The notes under the pieces were generated by a model, which saw only the letters and a program-made list of their open reading frames with translations, was not told the DNA's origin and searched no databases. A DNA stretch of 64,000 nt from DASTDH01 sp041167675 (GTDB taxonomy: Bacteria; Verrucomicrobiota; Verrucomicrobiia; Chthoniobacterales; JAFAMB01): the NCBI GenBank assembly GCA_041167675.1, contig JBEEIB010000146.1, positions 1-64,000 of the forward strand. Direction: 5' to 3'. Positions within the stretch are counted from its first letter, which is position 1. Every line of letters begins with the position of its first letter. Both the position numbers and the translations under genes were made by a program. Shown here piece after piece: positions 25,012 through 32,634 of the stretch.

Positions 25012-25065
25012 CGGTAGGGCTGAGCTCCTGCTCGGCCGTCTTTAGGCGGCCGAGCGTCCCTACCG
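25012..25065. repeat. Hairpin element with GTAGGG ends (family R5), copy 2
   Basis: CGGTAGGG...CCCTACCG encloses an inner palindrome, CTCGGCCG(TCTTTAGG)CGGCCGAG, just after the phosphoesterase gene. It could act as a 3' end stabiliser; no T-run follows. Confidence 0.6.
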
Positions 25066-25110
25066 GACTTGTTTCTCGTCCCTTCTCCTACTGTGCCGAT
25101 TCTGGATTCC

Positions 25111-25147
25111 CTCTCTTTGCGATCCCTGCGTTCTTTTGCGGCTATTC
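25111..25147 (+). repeat. 37-base repeat R4, copy 1
   Basis: CTCTCTTTGCGATCCCTGCG followed by TTCTTTTGCGGCTATTC is repeated with one mismatch at 26112-26148. A related inverted version is at 25736-25768. Confidence 0.6.
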
Positions 25148-25230
25148 TCCGCACCGATAGCGTCCATTTGCTATCTGCTATTTGCTATTTGCGATTCTTC
25201 ACTGCCTCTCTTTTCGCTATTCTCTCGGCG

Positions 25231-25724
25231 TAATTTCATCCATCATTTTGCGGTTGATAAAACTGTGGATCGAATCGAGATCTGAGACCTCAATCTCTCT
25301 CTCCCGGAAGGAGTGAGCATCCGCCCAGCTGGGCCGCGCGGTCTGGCCCACTCGGGAGGTACTCGCGCGTTTGCTGAGAGATGAATCGGGCTTGATCGCC
25401 GAAAAAACGAAGCCCTTTCTCCGTGACTGCCTCGACCACGTCCTAGCTATTGTGGATCTGCTTGAGACCTACCGCGATATCACAAGCAGTTTCATGGATC
25501 TGTACGTCTCGAGTCTGAGCATGCGGACCAACGACATCATGCGCGTACTCACCATCATTTCTTCGATTTTCATTCCACTCACTTTTATCGTTGGATTGTA
25601 CGGGATGAACTTTACCAACATGCCCGAACTGCACTGGCGCTTCGGTTATCCGAGTGTCATTCTCATCATGTTGGCCGTAGCCAGCGGCATGATCCTGTTC
25701 TTCAAGCGAAAGAACTGGTTGTGA
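25231..25724 (+). pseudogene. corA: CorA-type magnesium transporter remnant
   Basis: The last 118 residues are intact from TTG 25371. They read as the long stalk helix (PFLRDCLDHVLAIVDLLETY), the two C-terminal membrane helices with the diagnostic selectivity motif YGMNF (IFIPLTFIVGLYGMNFTNMP), and a basic end (FFKRKNWL). Upstream, AVWPTREVLARLLRDE is in the same frame. Before that, CorA-like helix fragments are spread over different frames (around 25231-25320), so the N-terminal cytoplasmic domain is missing or scrambled. It is flanked by R4 repeats. The piece left would not make a working channel. Confidence 0.65.
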
Positions 25725-25735
25725 ACCACACAGAA

Positions 25736-25768
25736 GAATAGCCGCAAAGAAACGCAAAGAACGCAAAA
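25736..25768 (-). repeat. 37-base repeat R4, inverted degenerate copy
   Basis: On the minus strand it reads TTTTGCGTTCTTTGCG... and ends GCGGCTATTC, like the copies at 25111 and 26112. The region 25725-26154 otherwise holds no recognisable gene. Confidence 0.45.
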
Positions 25769-26111
25769 GTAAAGAAGTTGGGCGTCGGAATTGCATGCGC
25801 TGTACATCAAGCCATTGCGATGGCTATTCCCATCGTCGGTACAAGGGCGAAACCCGACTCCGCCGAGCTACGTCGCGGCTAGCTCTATTGTTTTCTCAAC
25901 CGCACAGCTGGGGGCGCGCCCAAGCGCAGCGACGGCGGCAGGCCGCTGCGATCGCGAGGCCAGGCCTGTTGAGCCAAACGATCGCGCGTCGCAAAAGCTC
26001 ACAATCCGGCACTTAAGGGCGTCGTGCATTTAGAGGTTGCTTGCCCGGACTGTGTCGTCCTATCCACGATAGGTCACCCTCACGATTCAATCTCTGTCAC
26101 CTTTTTTCTCT

Positions 26112-26148
26112 CTCTCTTTGCGATCCTTGCGTTCTTTTGCGGCTATTC
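26112..26148 (+). repeat. 37-base repeat R4, copy 2
   Basis: CTCTCTTTGCGATCCTTGCG followed by TTCTTTTGCGGCTATTC differs from copy 1 at one position. It ends just 6 bases before the stop of the DUF6058 gene. Confidence 0.6.
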
Positions 26149-26154
26149 CAAAAC

Positions 26155-26778
26155 CTATTTCTCGGTCGTTAAGAAGCAGGATGGAAACTTTTCCCTTACG
26201 TTCTTGATATACCGCACCCGGCTAGGAAGGCTTCCGAAGCGCGCCGTGTCGCACGGTGCAAACTCTCGTTCTATACCGTCCAAGCGGGTTACCCAGTTCC
26301 GGAGAGCCGCCGACCAATCAGCATCGCTTGGATTGGGCGTTGCCAGAAGCTCCTGGATTTTCGCTATCGCAAATTCCTTCAGAAAGATGGTCTCCGGTGA
26401 TAAGAATCGAAGACAAACGGCATATTCGCCGCTCAAATAAGAAGTATATTCGCTCGCAATGCGATCTTCCGAGGGAGAGTCCCCGTAGACTTTCGCTGCT
26501 CTCACATAGCGCGCGCTGAACTCCTCCTTCATCCGGGCTCCAAGACTGCCTACCGAATCCGGAAACAGGAAAAAATCGGCGGGATACATTTCGATTCCAT
26601 CCACGACGTAAGCTGGTCGAGGGAGGAGACCTTCTCGGATTTCGGACCTGTATTCCGCGGGAGTCCCTGTACGGCCGAGACAGAGCTCTTCGAGGGTATA
26701 GAAGTTGTCCTGAATGTATGTTCGATCCTCATTGGCGAGGACCGGCAAAGGGCTGTGAGTGGCAATGAAATCGGTCAT
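26155..26778 (-). CDS. DUF6058-like protein, divergent from the borosin pair
   Basis: This 207-residue protein has an opening typical of the DUF6058 family as I recall it: TYIQDNFYTLEELCLGRTGT, then LPRPAYVVDG and EMYPADFF. This family is often annotated as natural-product-associated. The N-terminal 60 residues look like a MerR/excisionase-style helix-turn-helix with a wing (LEELC...PAEYRSEIREGLLPRPAY), so DNA or peptide binding is possible. The C-terminal half is helical, with no catalytic motif I recognise. It is divergent from the RiPP precursor gene across 264 bases and could be its regulator or an accessory factor. Function is not established. Confidence 0.6.
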   Translation of the reverse strand: MTDFIATHSPLPVLANEDRTYIQDNFYTLEELCLGRTGTPAEYRSEIREGLLPRPAYVVDGIEMYPADFFLFPDSVGSLGARMKEEFSARYVRAAKVYGDSPSEDRIASEYTSYLSGEYAVCLRFLSPETIFLKEFAIAKIQELLATPNPSDADWSAALRNWVTRLDGIEREFAPCDTARFGSLPSRVRYIKNVREKFPSCFLTTEK

Positions 26779-26914
26779 AGCAGAACCAGATACAGAAGTC
26801 AGAATCTAGAATCTAGGAGGCAGAAGGCAAGAGGCAGCAAAATGACGATGCGAAACGTTTCTCGTCAATCACGCACTACTTCAGCTTGTTCGCCCCTTCT
26901 TTTGTCCTCAAGCC

Positions 26915-26945
26915 TTGACAGGGGATGCGGCTTCCCTGTAGCAAT
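26915..26945 (+). promoter_or_regulatory. Candidate promoter of the borosin operon
   Basis: TTGACA at 26915-26920 is followed after 18 bases by TAGCAA, a weak -10 box, about 100 bases before the precursor start. The spacer holds a small hairpin (CAGGG...CCCTG). This is weak evidence; the true promoter could be elsewhere in 26779-27042. Confidence 0.25.
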
Positions 26946-27042
26946 CGTTTAAATCGATCAGCTCTCGCTCTCTTTTGAAAATTTCGCTAGCAATTTTCCA
27001 TCGCTCACGGGGTCGCACGAGCAGATCACCAGATAACTAACT

Positions 27043-27390
27043 ATGCCAGGCTTAAACGACTTTCTTTCGCGCATACAGACCGATCACGCGTTCTATTTGC
27101 AGTTTCGAAAGAACCCGCAGGAAGCATTGACGCCTTACGAATTAAGCTCGGAAGAGCGAGCCGCTCTGATGGACTCTGGATCACAACTGTCCGCCCGCCT
27201 GGGAGAGGTGGTCTTCACTTTGACCGGGACCAAGAATTTTGTGTCGCTTGGGTCAGCCGATTGGCAGTTCGATCCTGCGGCTGCACTCAGGCGGCCTGAA
27301 ATTCAGGAGAGCATCGCTCAAATTCGGAACGTGACGACCAATGCGGATAGATTGACTCCAGTATTAGCGCTGATTGAACAGGTTGGATAA
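27043..27390 (+). CDS. Split-borosin RiPP precursor with borosin-binding-type leader domain
   Basis: This is a 115-residue protein. Residues 1-48 form a small helical domain of the LigA/borosin-binding type (MPGLNDFLSRIQTDHAFYLQ, FRKNPQEAL, LSSEERAALMDSG), the same layout as the leader of split-borosin precursors such as Shewanella SonA. Residues 49-115 are a longer tail: a hydrophobic stretch (LGEVVFTLTGTKNFVSLG), a linker (WQFDPAAALRRPEI) and a C-terminus ending DRLTPVLALIEQVG. One of these should be the core whose backbone amides are methylated. Its stop overlaps the methyltransferase start (TAATG), so the two are translated together. No Shine-Dalgarno site is visible. Alone, this protein would be called a LigA-like or Nif11-like hypothetical; the neighbouring enzyme is what identifies it. 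Confidence 0.78.
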   Translation: MPGLNDFLSRIQTDHAFYLQFRKNPQEALTPYELSSEERAALMDSGSQLSARLGEVVFTLTGTKNFVSLGSADWQFDPAAALRRPEIQESIAQIRNVTTNADRLTPVLALIEQVG

Positions 27391-28202
27391 TGAGCCCGAC
27401 CTACCAGACTGAGGACTCTTTGCCATTTGATATAGCCATCGTGGGGCTGGGGATTGTTGGAATCCATCAGATCACCCGGGAGGTCGAAGAGACCATTCGC
27501 CGGTGCCGGCATACCTTTGTTATCGATTCGGGATTTGGTGTTGTCCCCTATCTTGAGGGTATCTGCCCTGAGGTGACGAGCCTCTTCTCCTTTTATGAGA
27601 AGGGCAAGCAGCGGCTGCCCACCTATCGCAGGATGGCCGCTGAAGTGATTAATGCGGCAATTACCTGCTCGCCGGTCTGTTTTGCCACCTACGGTCATCC
27701 GCTGGTCTATTGCTATCCGGCGGTGCTTATTCAAAGAGCTGCCAAACTCCTCGATCTCCAAGTGGAGACTTTTCCAGGCATCTCTTCGTTGGACACATTG
27801 TTCGTGGATCTCGGCATCGATGTCGCCGCCGACGGATTGCAAATGTACGAAGTCACCGATCTGCTTCTACGCCGCAGGCCAATCCAAAATGATGTCCCCT
27901 GCGTTCTTTGGCAGCTTATTGCGATTGGTGAGCCGAACTACCAGACGGATCGCATCTCGGCCGAACGGTTTTTGCCTCTGCAAGACTATTTGCTCGAATT
28001 CTATCCCCCCGAACATCCGATTATTCTAGTAACCTCAAAAACGTTTCCATTGCTTCAGTCGACGGTTAAAAAGTATCGGTTGGGGACGCTAGCGGCCGAT
28101 CTGGAGCATGGTCCACAAGTGGGTAATCTTTACATCCCTGCTGTGCGCAGCCGGGAGGTTCGAGATCACAAGCTCCTGGAAAAGTTGACCGCCCGGATTT
28201 AA
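27390..28202 (+). CDS. Borosin-type peptide backbone alpha-N-methyltransferase
   Basis: This 270-residue SAM-dependent methyltransferase has the tetrapyrrole-methylase fold, but with borosin signatures instead of cobalamin-pathway ones: IVGLGI at 17-22 (SAM loop), SFYEKGKQRLPTYRRM, TYGHPLVYCYP, TFPGISSLDTLFVDLGID, LQMYEVTDLLLRRR and VLWQL. The catalytic residues reported for OphMA (Tyr66, Arg72, Tyr76, Tyr98, numbers from memory) correspond with identical spacing to Tyr69, Arg75, Tyr79 and Tyr101. The fifth, Tyr63, is Phe66 here. The enzyme lacks a fused precursor, so it acts in trans on the protein encoded immediately upstream. The start ATG 27390 overlaps that gene's stop. No protease, exporter or cyclase gene follows. 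Confidence 0.85.
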   Translation: MSPTYQTEDSLPFDIAIVGLGIVGIHQITREVEETIRRCRHTFVIDSGFGVVPYLEGICPEVTSLFSFYEKGKQRLPTYRRMAAEVINAAITCSPVCFATYGHPLVYCYPAVLIQRAAKLLDLQVETFPGISSLDTLFVDLGIDVAADGLQMYEVTDLLLRRRPIQNDVPCVLWQLIAIGEPNYQTDRISAERFLPLQDYLLEFYPPEHPIILVTSKTFPLLQSTVKKYRLGTLAADLEHGPQVGNLYIPAVRSREVRDHKLLEKLTARI

Positions 28203-28336
28203 CAAGTTGGGCGCGACTTCCCTCGCGGAGGTACCACAGCGTTCGCCGTAGCATTCAACCAATAAGCATCCCCCGCGCTAGGCAACATGGAATGCTTGCC
28301 ATCGGGTAAGTCTTGTGATCGCTTGCCGATCGATCA

Positions 28337-30616
28337 CTAGTGTGGCGCTAGCGCTGCCAACAATTTGTCGTAGCGCGGATCCTTACGGAGCGGGTCGAAA
28401 TAAGGTTCGAGTTTGAGATGGTTGTAGAAAAGGCCGTACGGTACCTTCGATAAGATGTCCAACTGTTGAAAGGCGAGATCCGGATGGTCAGCCCACGCGT
28501 AAACGACAGCAAGATTCATCGCTACGAGGGGACCATCCACGGCATCTTTAGAGACGGGTAACAGCTCAACGGCGCGCTCGCCTTCGGAGATGGCATCGTC
28601 TTTGTGCCCGAGCAACGCATCGACTACGGCCAAGTTGCTGAGCAGGATAGCATTTGTCGGTGAAGTCTCGACTTTCTGATTCAATAGCCGCCTTGTCCCG
28701 GAACCAACTTGTTCATCGGGCACTTGTCCCTGGAGCCGAGCGAGCAAGATGGAGTAACAATCAGCCGGAGCCGCAATGTCTCCGTAACGAAATAGCAAAC
28801 CGTCCTCGCCTCTCACCTTATCAAGTAACTGTCTCGCTTGCTGCCAATCGCGACGACCAAGCGCTAGATTGAGGCGTTCAGCAAGAACAAGCTTGTCATC
28901 CGGTGTGGATGCAGAGAGCGATTCGAGTTGCGGGAGGTACGCCGTATCGTCTCCCGTTTTTACGACGTTCACATAATATTCCTTCCTCGCCTTCGCCATA
29001 GGCGCGTCTGGAACCCGAGCGATCAGTTGATCCCAGGCCCGCTCAGCTAGCGGGAACTGTCGAGTATTCGAGAGCGTTTCCGCTAAATCTGAAAGCGGTA
29101 GAGGATCGTGTGGATCGAGCTTGATTGCTTCGTTGAAAGAGTGAATTGCGCTCTCAAATCTGCCTTGTCGGCGAGCTATTAGCGCTTCGAGATAGTCCGT
29201 TTCGGCATTATTTGGCAAGCCTCGACGAGCGATCGCTAGCTCCGCCCGCGCGCGTTCATAGTCACGCCGGCTTCGGTAGAGGTGATTAGCGTGGGCTAAC
29301 CGAACCTCTGGAAGATCGGGTTGCAGACGCAACGCGTCGTTGATTGCTTGATCTCCCAGAGTGCGCTGCGCAGAGCTCGGATCCCAAACAAGGTCCAAAG
29401 CGTCATGGGTATAGGCCATCAAACAATATGCACTCGCAAAATTCGGGTCGAGTTCCACGGCTTTCTGGAGCAGACTCAGAGCATCGCGCATGGGCCTCTC
29501 CTGGTGTCCGCTCACAGCGGACTGCGCACTTGTAACTTTTTCTTTAGCCTTAAGATACATGTCGTATGCCTCTAAATTCTCGGTTGGTTTTTGTTCGATC
29601 CGCTTTTTTTCTTCTGGAGAGAGTGCAGCTGATAGTTTGCCCGCAATAGTTTGAGCAACCTCGCTCTGAATTGTAAAGATATCAGTGAGATCCCGGTCGT
29701 AGCTATCAGCCCAGACTGCGTTATCACTACGAGCGTCGACCAACTGAGCACTCACCCGAACGCGGTTTCCGTCCCGGCGCACCGTTCCTTCCAGTACGTT
29801 CGCGACACCCAACGCATAGGCAATCTGGCGCATATCACGCTTGGTGTCGGCCCGATACTGCATGACCGAGGTGCGGCTGATGACTTTGAGTTGGGCGATC
29901 TTGGCCAGGTTATTGAGAATTTCGTCCTGAACTCCGTCCGCGAAATAGCCATCATCCTTAGCCGCACTGATGCTCTCGAAGGGAAGGACGGCAACGCTCT
30001 TAGCCGAAATCTCGGCGAGCAAACCGTTGGCAATGGACTTTTGTTGTGCGGCCCGATCCGCTGCGATGTAGAACCACGCAGCTGTCAGGATTGCTGCGGC
30101 TGCGACGGCCAGGCCGCCTCCAACTAGCCAGTTGCGACGCTTCAGTGGGACAGCCAGGCCCGGGTAAGCAGTTGCTGACAGCGCGGCGGGATCCGGGTTG
30201 TTGATTGAGTCGCCGTTGGCCAACAGCTTTTTCACCCGTTCAGTTAACGAGTTGAGATGCTTTTCCAGCGGAGCTGAGACCGCATCTAACCAGTGTACTG
30301 TCTCCAGGAAATAGCTCAGGCTGGTCTGCGGCAGCGTATCTTCGATGCGAAAAGGAATGACCTGCAGTCCCAGTGAGAAAGCTTTAGCAACTTCCCGTCG
30401 AACATGGCCCGAACCGTTCGCGTTTTCGGAAAACACGAGAACGAATACTCGACAAGCGGTGATCCCTCGCATGATCCCTTCGGTCCAATCGGACCCGTAT
30501 TCAATGTTCCGAGGGGCCATCCAGCACGGGATCTCGGCAGACTCCAGCTGATGGCAAATAGCATCTGCTATTTCCTTGTCCTTACTCGAATGGCTAATAA
30601 AGACCTGTGGCGTCAT
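28337..30616 (-). CDS. TIR domain - membrane helix - TolB/FlgO-like - TPR protein
   Basis: This 759-residue protein begins with a bacterial TIR domain (TPQVFISHSSKDKEIADAIC; PCWMAPRNIEYGSDWTEGIM; VFVLVFSENANGSGHVRREV). The Glu in DWTEGI is at the place of the NADase catalytic Glu. A single membrane helix follows (WLVGGGLAVAAAAILTAAWF, about residues 163-183). Next comes the TolB-N/FlgO-like module found in adenylate-cyclase-type signalling proteins (VAVLPFESIS; DDGYFADGVQDEILNNLAKI; VLEGTVRRDGNRVRV), then many TPRs to the C-terminus (ALRLQPDLPEVRLAHANHLY; AIKLDPHDPLPLSDLAETL). It is likely a membrane-anchored sensor with a cytoplasmic TIR effector. It is intact and single. A role in defence or stress signalling is inference. 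Confidence 0.85.
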   Translation of the reverse strand: MTPQVFISHSSKDKEIADAICHQLESAEIPCWMAPRNIEYGSDWTEGIMRGITACRVFVLVFSENANGSGHVRREVAKAFSLGLQVIPFRIEDTLPQTSLSYFLETVHWLDAVSAPLEKHLNSLTERVKKLLANGDSINNPDPAALSATAYPGLAVPLKRRNWLVGGGLAVAAAAILTAAWFYIAADRAAQQKSIANGLLAEISAKSVAVLPFESISAAKDDGYFADGVQDEILNNLAKIAQLKVISRTSVMQYRADTKRDMRQIAYALGVANVLEGTVRRDGNRVRVSAQLVDARSDNAVWADSYDRDLTDIFTIQSEVAQTIAGKLSAALSPEEKKRIEQKPTENLEAYDMYLKAKEKVTSAQSAVSGHQERPMRDALSLLQKAVELDPNFASAYCLMAYTHDALDLVWDPSSAQRTLGDQAINDALRLQPDLPEVRLAHANHLYRSRRDYERARAELAIARRGLPNNAETDYLEALIARRQGRFESAIHSFNEAIKLDPHDPLPLSDLAETLSNTRQFPLAERAWDQLIARVPDAPMAKARKEYYVNVVKTGDDTAYLPQLESLSASTPDDKLVLAERLNLALGRRDWQQARQLLDKVRGEDGLLFRYGDIAAPADCYSILLARLQGQVPDEQVGSGTRRLLNQKVETSPTNAILLSNLAVVDALLGHKDDAISEGERAVELLPVSKDAVDGPLVAMNLAVVYAWADHPDLAFQQLDILSKVPYGLFYNHLKLEPYFDPLRKDPRYDKLLAALAPH

Positions 30617-30783
30617 GGCGTGCCTCCAGTGCGCACGGCTCTATAGATAGATGGTTTGATCGACAATTGCTTGCAGAAAATTTATGGAGGATACGGGTGG
30701 GCCTCTCATTCGCGAGAGGGAGAAGGAGCGCGGAATACACAATACGGAAGACGGTACATGGGAGCAGATTACCCACGGGTAGG

Positions 30784-30899
30784 AGGGCGCGTCGCTTGCG
30801 ACGCCCGGAAATAACCCCTGACATAAACACGCCATGCGGACCTCTAGGCCCGATTCCTCGGGTGCCCGTTGGGTGATCGGCGGGCGTCGCAAGCGACGA
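30784..30899. repeat. Inverted repeat around CGTCGC hairpins (family R5), copy 3
   Basis: GGGCGCGTCGCTTGCGACGCCCG at 30784-30806 is matched in inverted form by CGGGCGTCGCAAGCGACG near 30881-30898. Each arm is itself palindromic. The region 30617-31042 holds this and a GGCGGTGTCGGCGCTCCCGG-type minisatellite, but no gene. Confidence 0.5.
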
Positions 30900-31042
30900 A
30901 CACTCCGAGGTTAGGGATAGGTCGCAAGACGGTCGGGAAGGGCTGTTAGCTAAAAAAGCCCCTGGCCATGGTCAAGAGCGTTGACTCCGGTTGATCCGTT
31001 CTCGGCGGTACCGGCGGTGTCGGCGCTCCCGGCGTTCCTTCG

Positions 31043-31798
31043 CTAATTCGTGGCTCCAGCCGTCAATCCCCCACGCCAATATTTCCCAAGGAGGATAAAC
31101 GCCGCGATGAGCGGCAAAACGCTGATGAGCGAGCCCAGCGCAATCAGGTGATAGGATGGTTTTCCGCCGCCGGCGGCGTTGATGACGCTGTTCCAAATGT
31201 TCAAGCCTAGCGTTAACGGGTATAGATCGTCGTTGCTGAGGACGATCAAAGGCAGAAAGAAGTTGTTCCAGGCACCGACAAAACTGAGCAACGCCACTGT
31301 GACCAAGCCGGACTGCATGAGGGGCATTCCGAGATACCAAAAGATCCGCAGCTCACCGGCGCCATCCAGGCGCGCGGCTTCGATCAGATCGTTGGGAAAT
31401 GAGGCGTTCCAGAAAACCCGCATCAGATAGAGACCAAAGGGATTCACCAGGCTCGGCAAGATGACCCCCCAGATGCTGTTCACCAAGCCGAGCCGATAAA
31501 GCATGAGAAATAAGGGCAGAACCAGGGCGGTCGAAGGCACCATGATGGTACCGAGAATGAAGTTAAAAAGAAAGTGTTTACCGGGGAAGTCGTATTTGGC
31601 AAAGGCGTAGCCGCCCAACGCGCAAATCAATGTGCTTCCCACTGAAATCGATCCGGCGTAAAGGGGCGAATTGCCAAACCAACGGACAAAAATCCCGTCT
31701 CGAAAAGCGAACAGGTCTACGATGTTTTCAAAGAAGTGAGGCGGATTGGCGAACCAGAACCCGAAAGTCGTGAAAATCTGACTACTATCCTTGGTCAC
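31043..31798 (-). CDS. Carbohydrate ABC permease (MalG-like), 5' end damaged
   Basis: From GTG 31798 the frame encodes five of the expected six membrane helices, the EAA loop (DLIEAARLDGAGELRIFWYL) and the MalG-type end (LGKYWRGGLTAGATN). The first helix (LRHAVLAIFLLYCILPATWI) is in frame just upstream, up to about 31880, but no start codon is found there. An intact start (TTG near 31888, LAHVPSP) would need one extra C in the CCCC run near 31876. Upstream lies a hairpin (31901-31927) and a LacI fragment on the other strand. It has no binding-protein or MalF partner nearby, so it is a leftover of a broken operon. Confidence 0.7.
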   Translation of the reverse strand: MTKDSSQIFTTFGFWFANPPHFFENIVDLFAFRDGIFVRWFGNSPLYAGSISVGSTLICALGGYAFAKYDFPGKHFLFNFILGTIMVPSTALVLPLFLMLYRLGLVNSIWGVILPSLVNPFGLYLMRVFWNASFPNDLIEAARLDGAGELRIFWYLGMPLMQSGLVTVALLSFVGAWNNFFLPLIVLSNDDLYPLTLGLNIWNSVINAAGGGKPSYHLIALGSLISVLPLIAAFILLGKYWRGGLTAGATN

Positions 31799-31900
31799 GG
31801 CCGCCAGGATCCAAGTCGCCGGCAGGATGCAATAGAGAAGGAAGATCGCGAGGACGGCATGACGAAGTGCTCCGGGGAGGGAACGTGCGCCAATATGGGC

Positions 31901-31927
31901 GGTAGGGACCGGCTCCTGCCGGTCCCA
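31901..31927. repeat. GTAGGG hairpin (family R5), half element
   Basis: GGTAGGGACCGG(CTCCTG)CCGGTCCC is a strong hairpin. It lies exactly between two truncated genes, the permease on the minus strand and the LacI fragment on the plus strand. Confidence 0.55.
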
Positions 31928-31938
31928 TTGAAGCGAGC

Positions 31939-32368
31939 CGACCTCTCACCTGGGCCGATGTGTGAAGGGGATTGGAGTGCGAAAAGCGGTTATCTCGCCG
32001 CACTCGAATTAATCCGCCATCACCGAGGTAATTTCACCGCGCTGGTGACCGCCAACGATCATAGGGCGCTGGGCGCATTGAGTGCTTTTCACAAGAACGG
32101 AATCGCAGTCCCCGATGAAATATCGGTCATTGGATACGACGGCATGCCGGAGTCTGAGTTTTATCAGCCCTCGCTGACCACCATTTACCAGGATTTCGCG
32201 GCTCTCGGAGAGATGAGTGTTGAGTTTCTTCTAAGAATGATCAACCAGCCTGGTACTTCGCCTCAACGTTTCATTTTGAAGCCGGTCCTGGTCCCCAGAA
32301 GGAGCACCGCGCCGCAGAACCACAAAAGAAAATATAAACCACGAATGGACGCTAATGGACGCGAATAA
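31939..32368 (+). pseudogene. LacI-family regulator, C-terminal fragment
   Basis: The frame is open far upstream (31736), but recognisable LacI/PBP1-like sequence starts near 31939: MCEGDWSAKSGYLAALELI, FTALVTANDHRALGALSAF, VPDEISVIGYDGMPESEFYQ and PSLTTIYQDFAALGEM. These are the C-terminal half of the sugar-binding domain. The DNA-binding domain and the first subdomain are missing, cut at the hairpin at 31901-31927. The last 15 or so residues run into a tandem repeat. Not functional as a repressor. Confidence 0.75.
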
Positions 32369-32623
32369 ACGAACTTAATTCGTGTTCATTCGTGTCGATT
32401 CGCGGTTGAAAAAACCTCGACCAAACAGCGAAAAGCAAAAACTAACCACGAGTAGACGCTAATGGACGCGAATCAACGGATCTAATGCGTGTTCATTCGC
32501 GTCGATTCGCGGTTGAAAAAGCCTCGACCAAACAGCGAAAAGCAAAAACTAACCACGAATAGACACTAATGGACGCGAATCAACGGATCTAATGCGTGTT
32601 CATTCGTGTCGATTCGCGGTTGG
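32337..32623 (+). repeat. 107-bp tandem repeat, about 2.7 copies
   Basis: Copies start at 32337, 32444 and 32551 (AACCACGAATGGACGCTAAT and close variants). Each contains an internal inverted repeat (AACCACGA...GACGCGAA against TTCGTGTCGATTCGCGGTT) followed by an A-rich spacer (GCGAAAAGCAAAAACT). The last copy ends 12 bases before the GH42 start codon. Confidence 0.85.
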
Positions 32624-32634
32624 AAAACAACGAA

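Noticed and set aside
27043..27390. LigA-type protocatechuate dioxygenase small subunit or Nif11 leader
   Set aside because: No dioxygenase large subunit and no lantibiotic or nitrile-hydratase-type maturase are present. The coupled methyltransferase fits a borosin-binding domain better.
27390..28202. Cobalamin-pathway (precorrin) methyltransferase
   Set aside because: The fold is the same, but the borosin-specific Tyr/Arg pattern, the coupled precursor gene and the lack of any cobalamin gene nearby argue against it.
32337..32623. CRISPR array
   Set aside because: The unit is 107 bases with no unique spacers, and there are only 2.7 copies. No cas genes are present.
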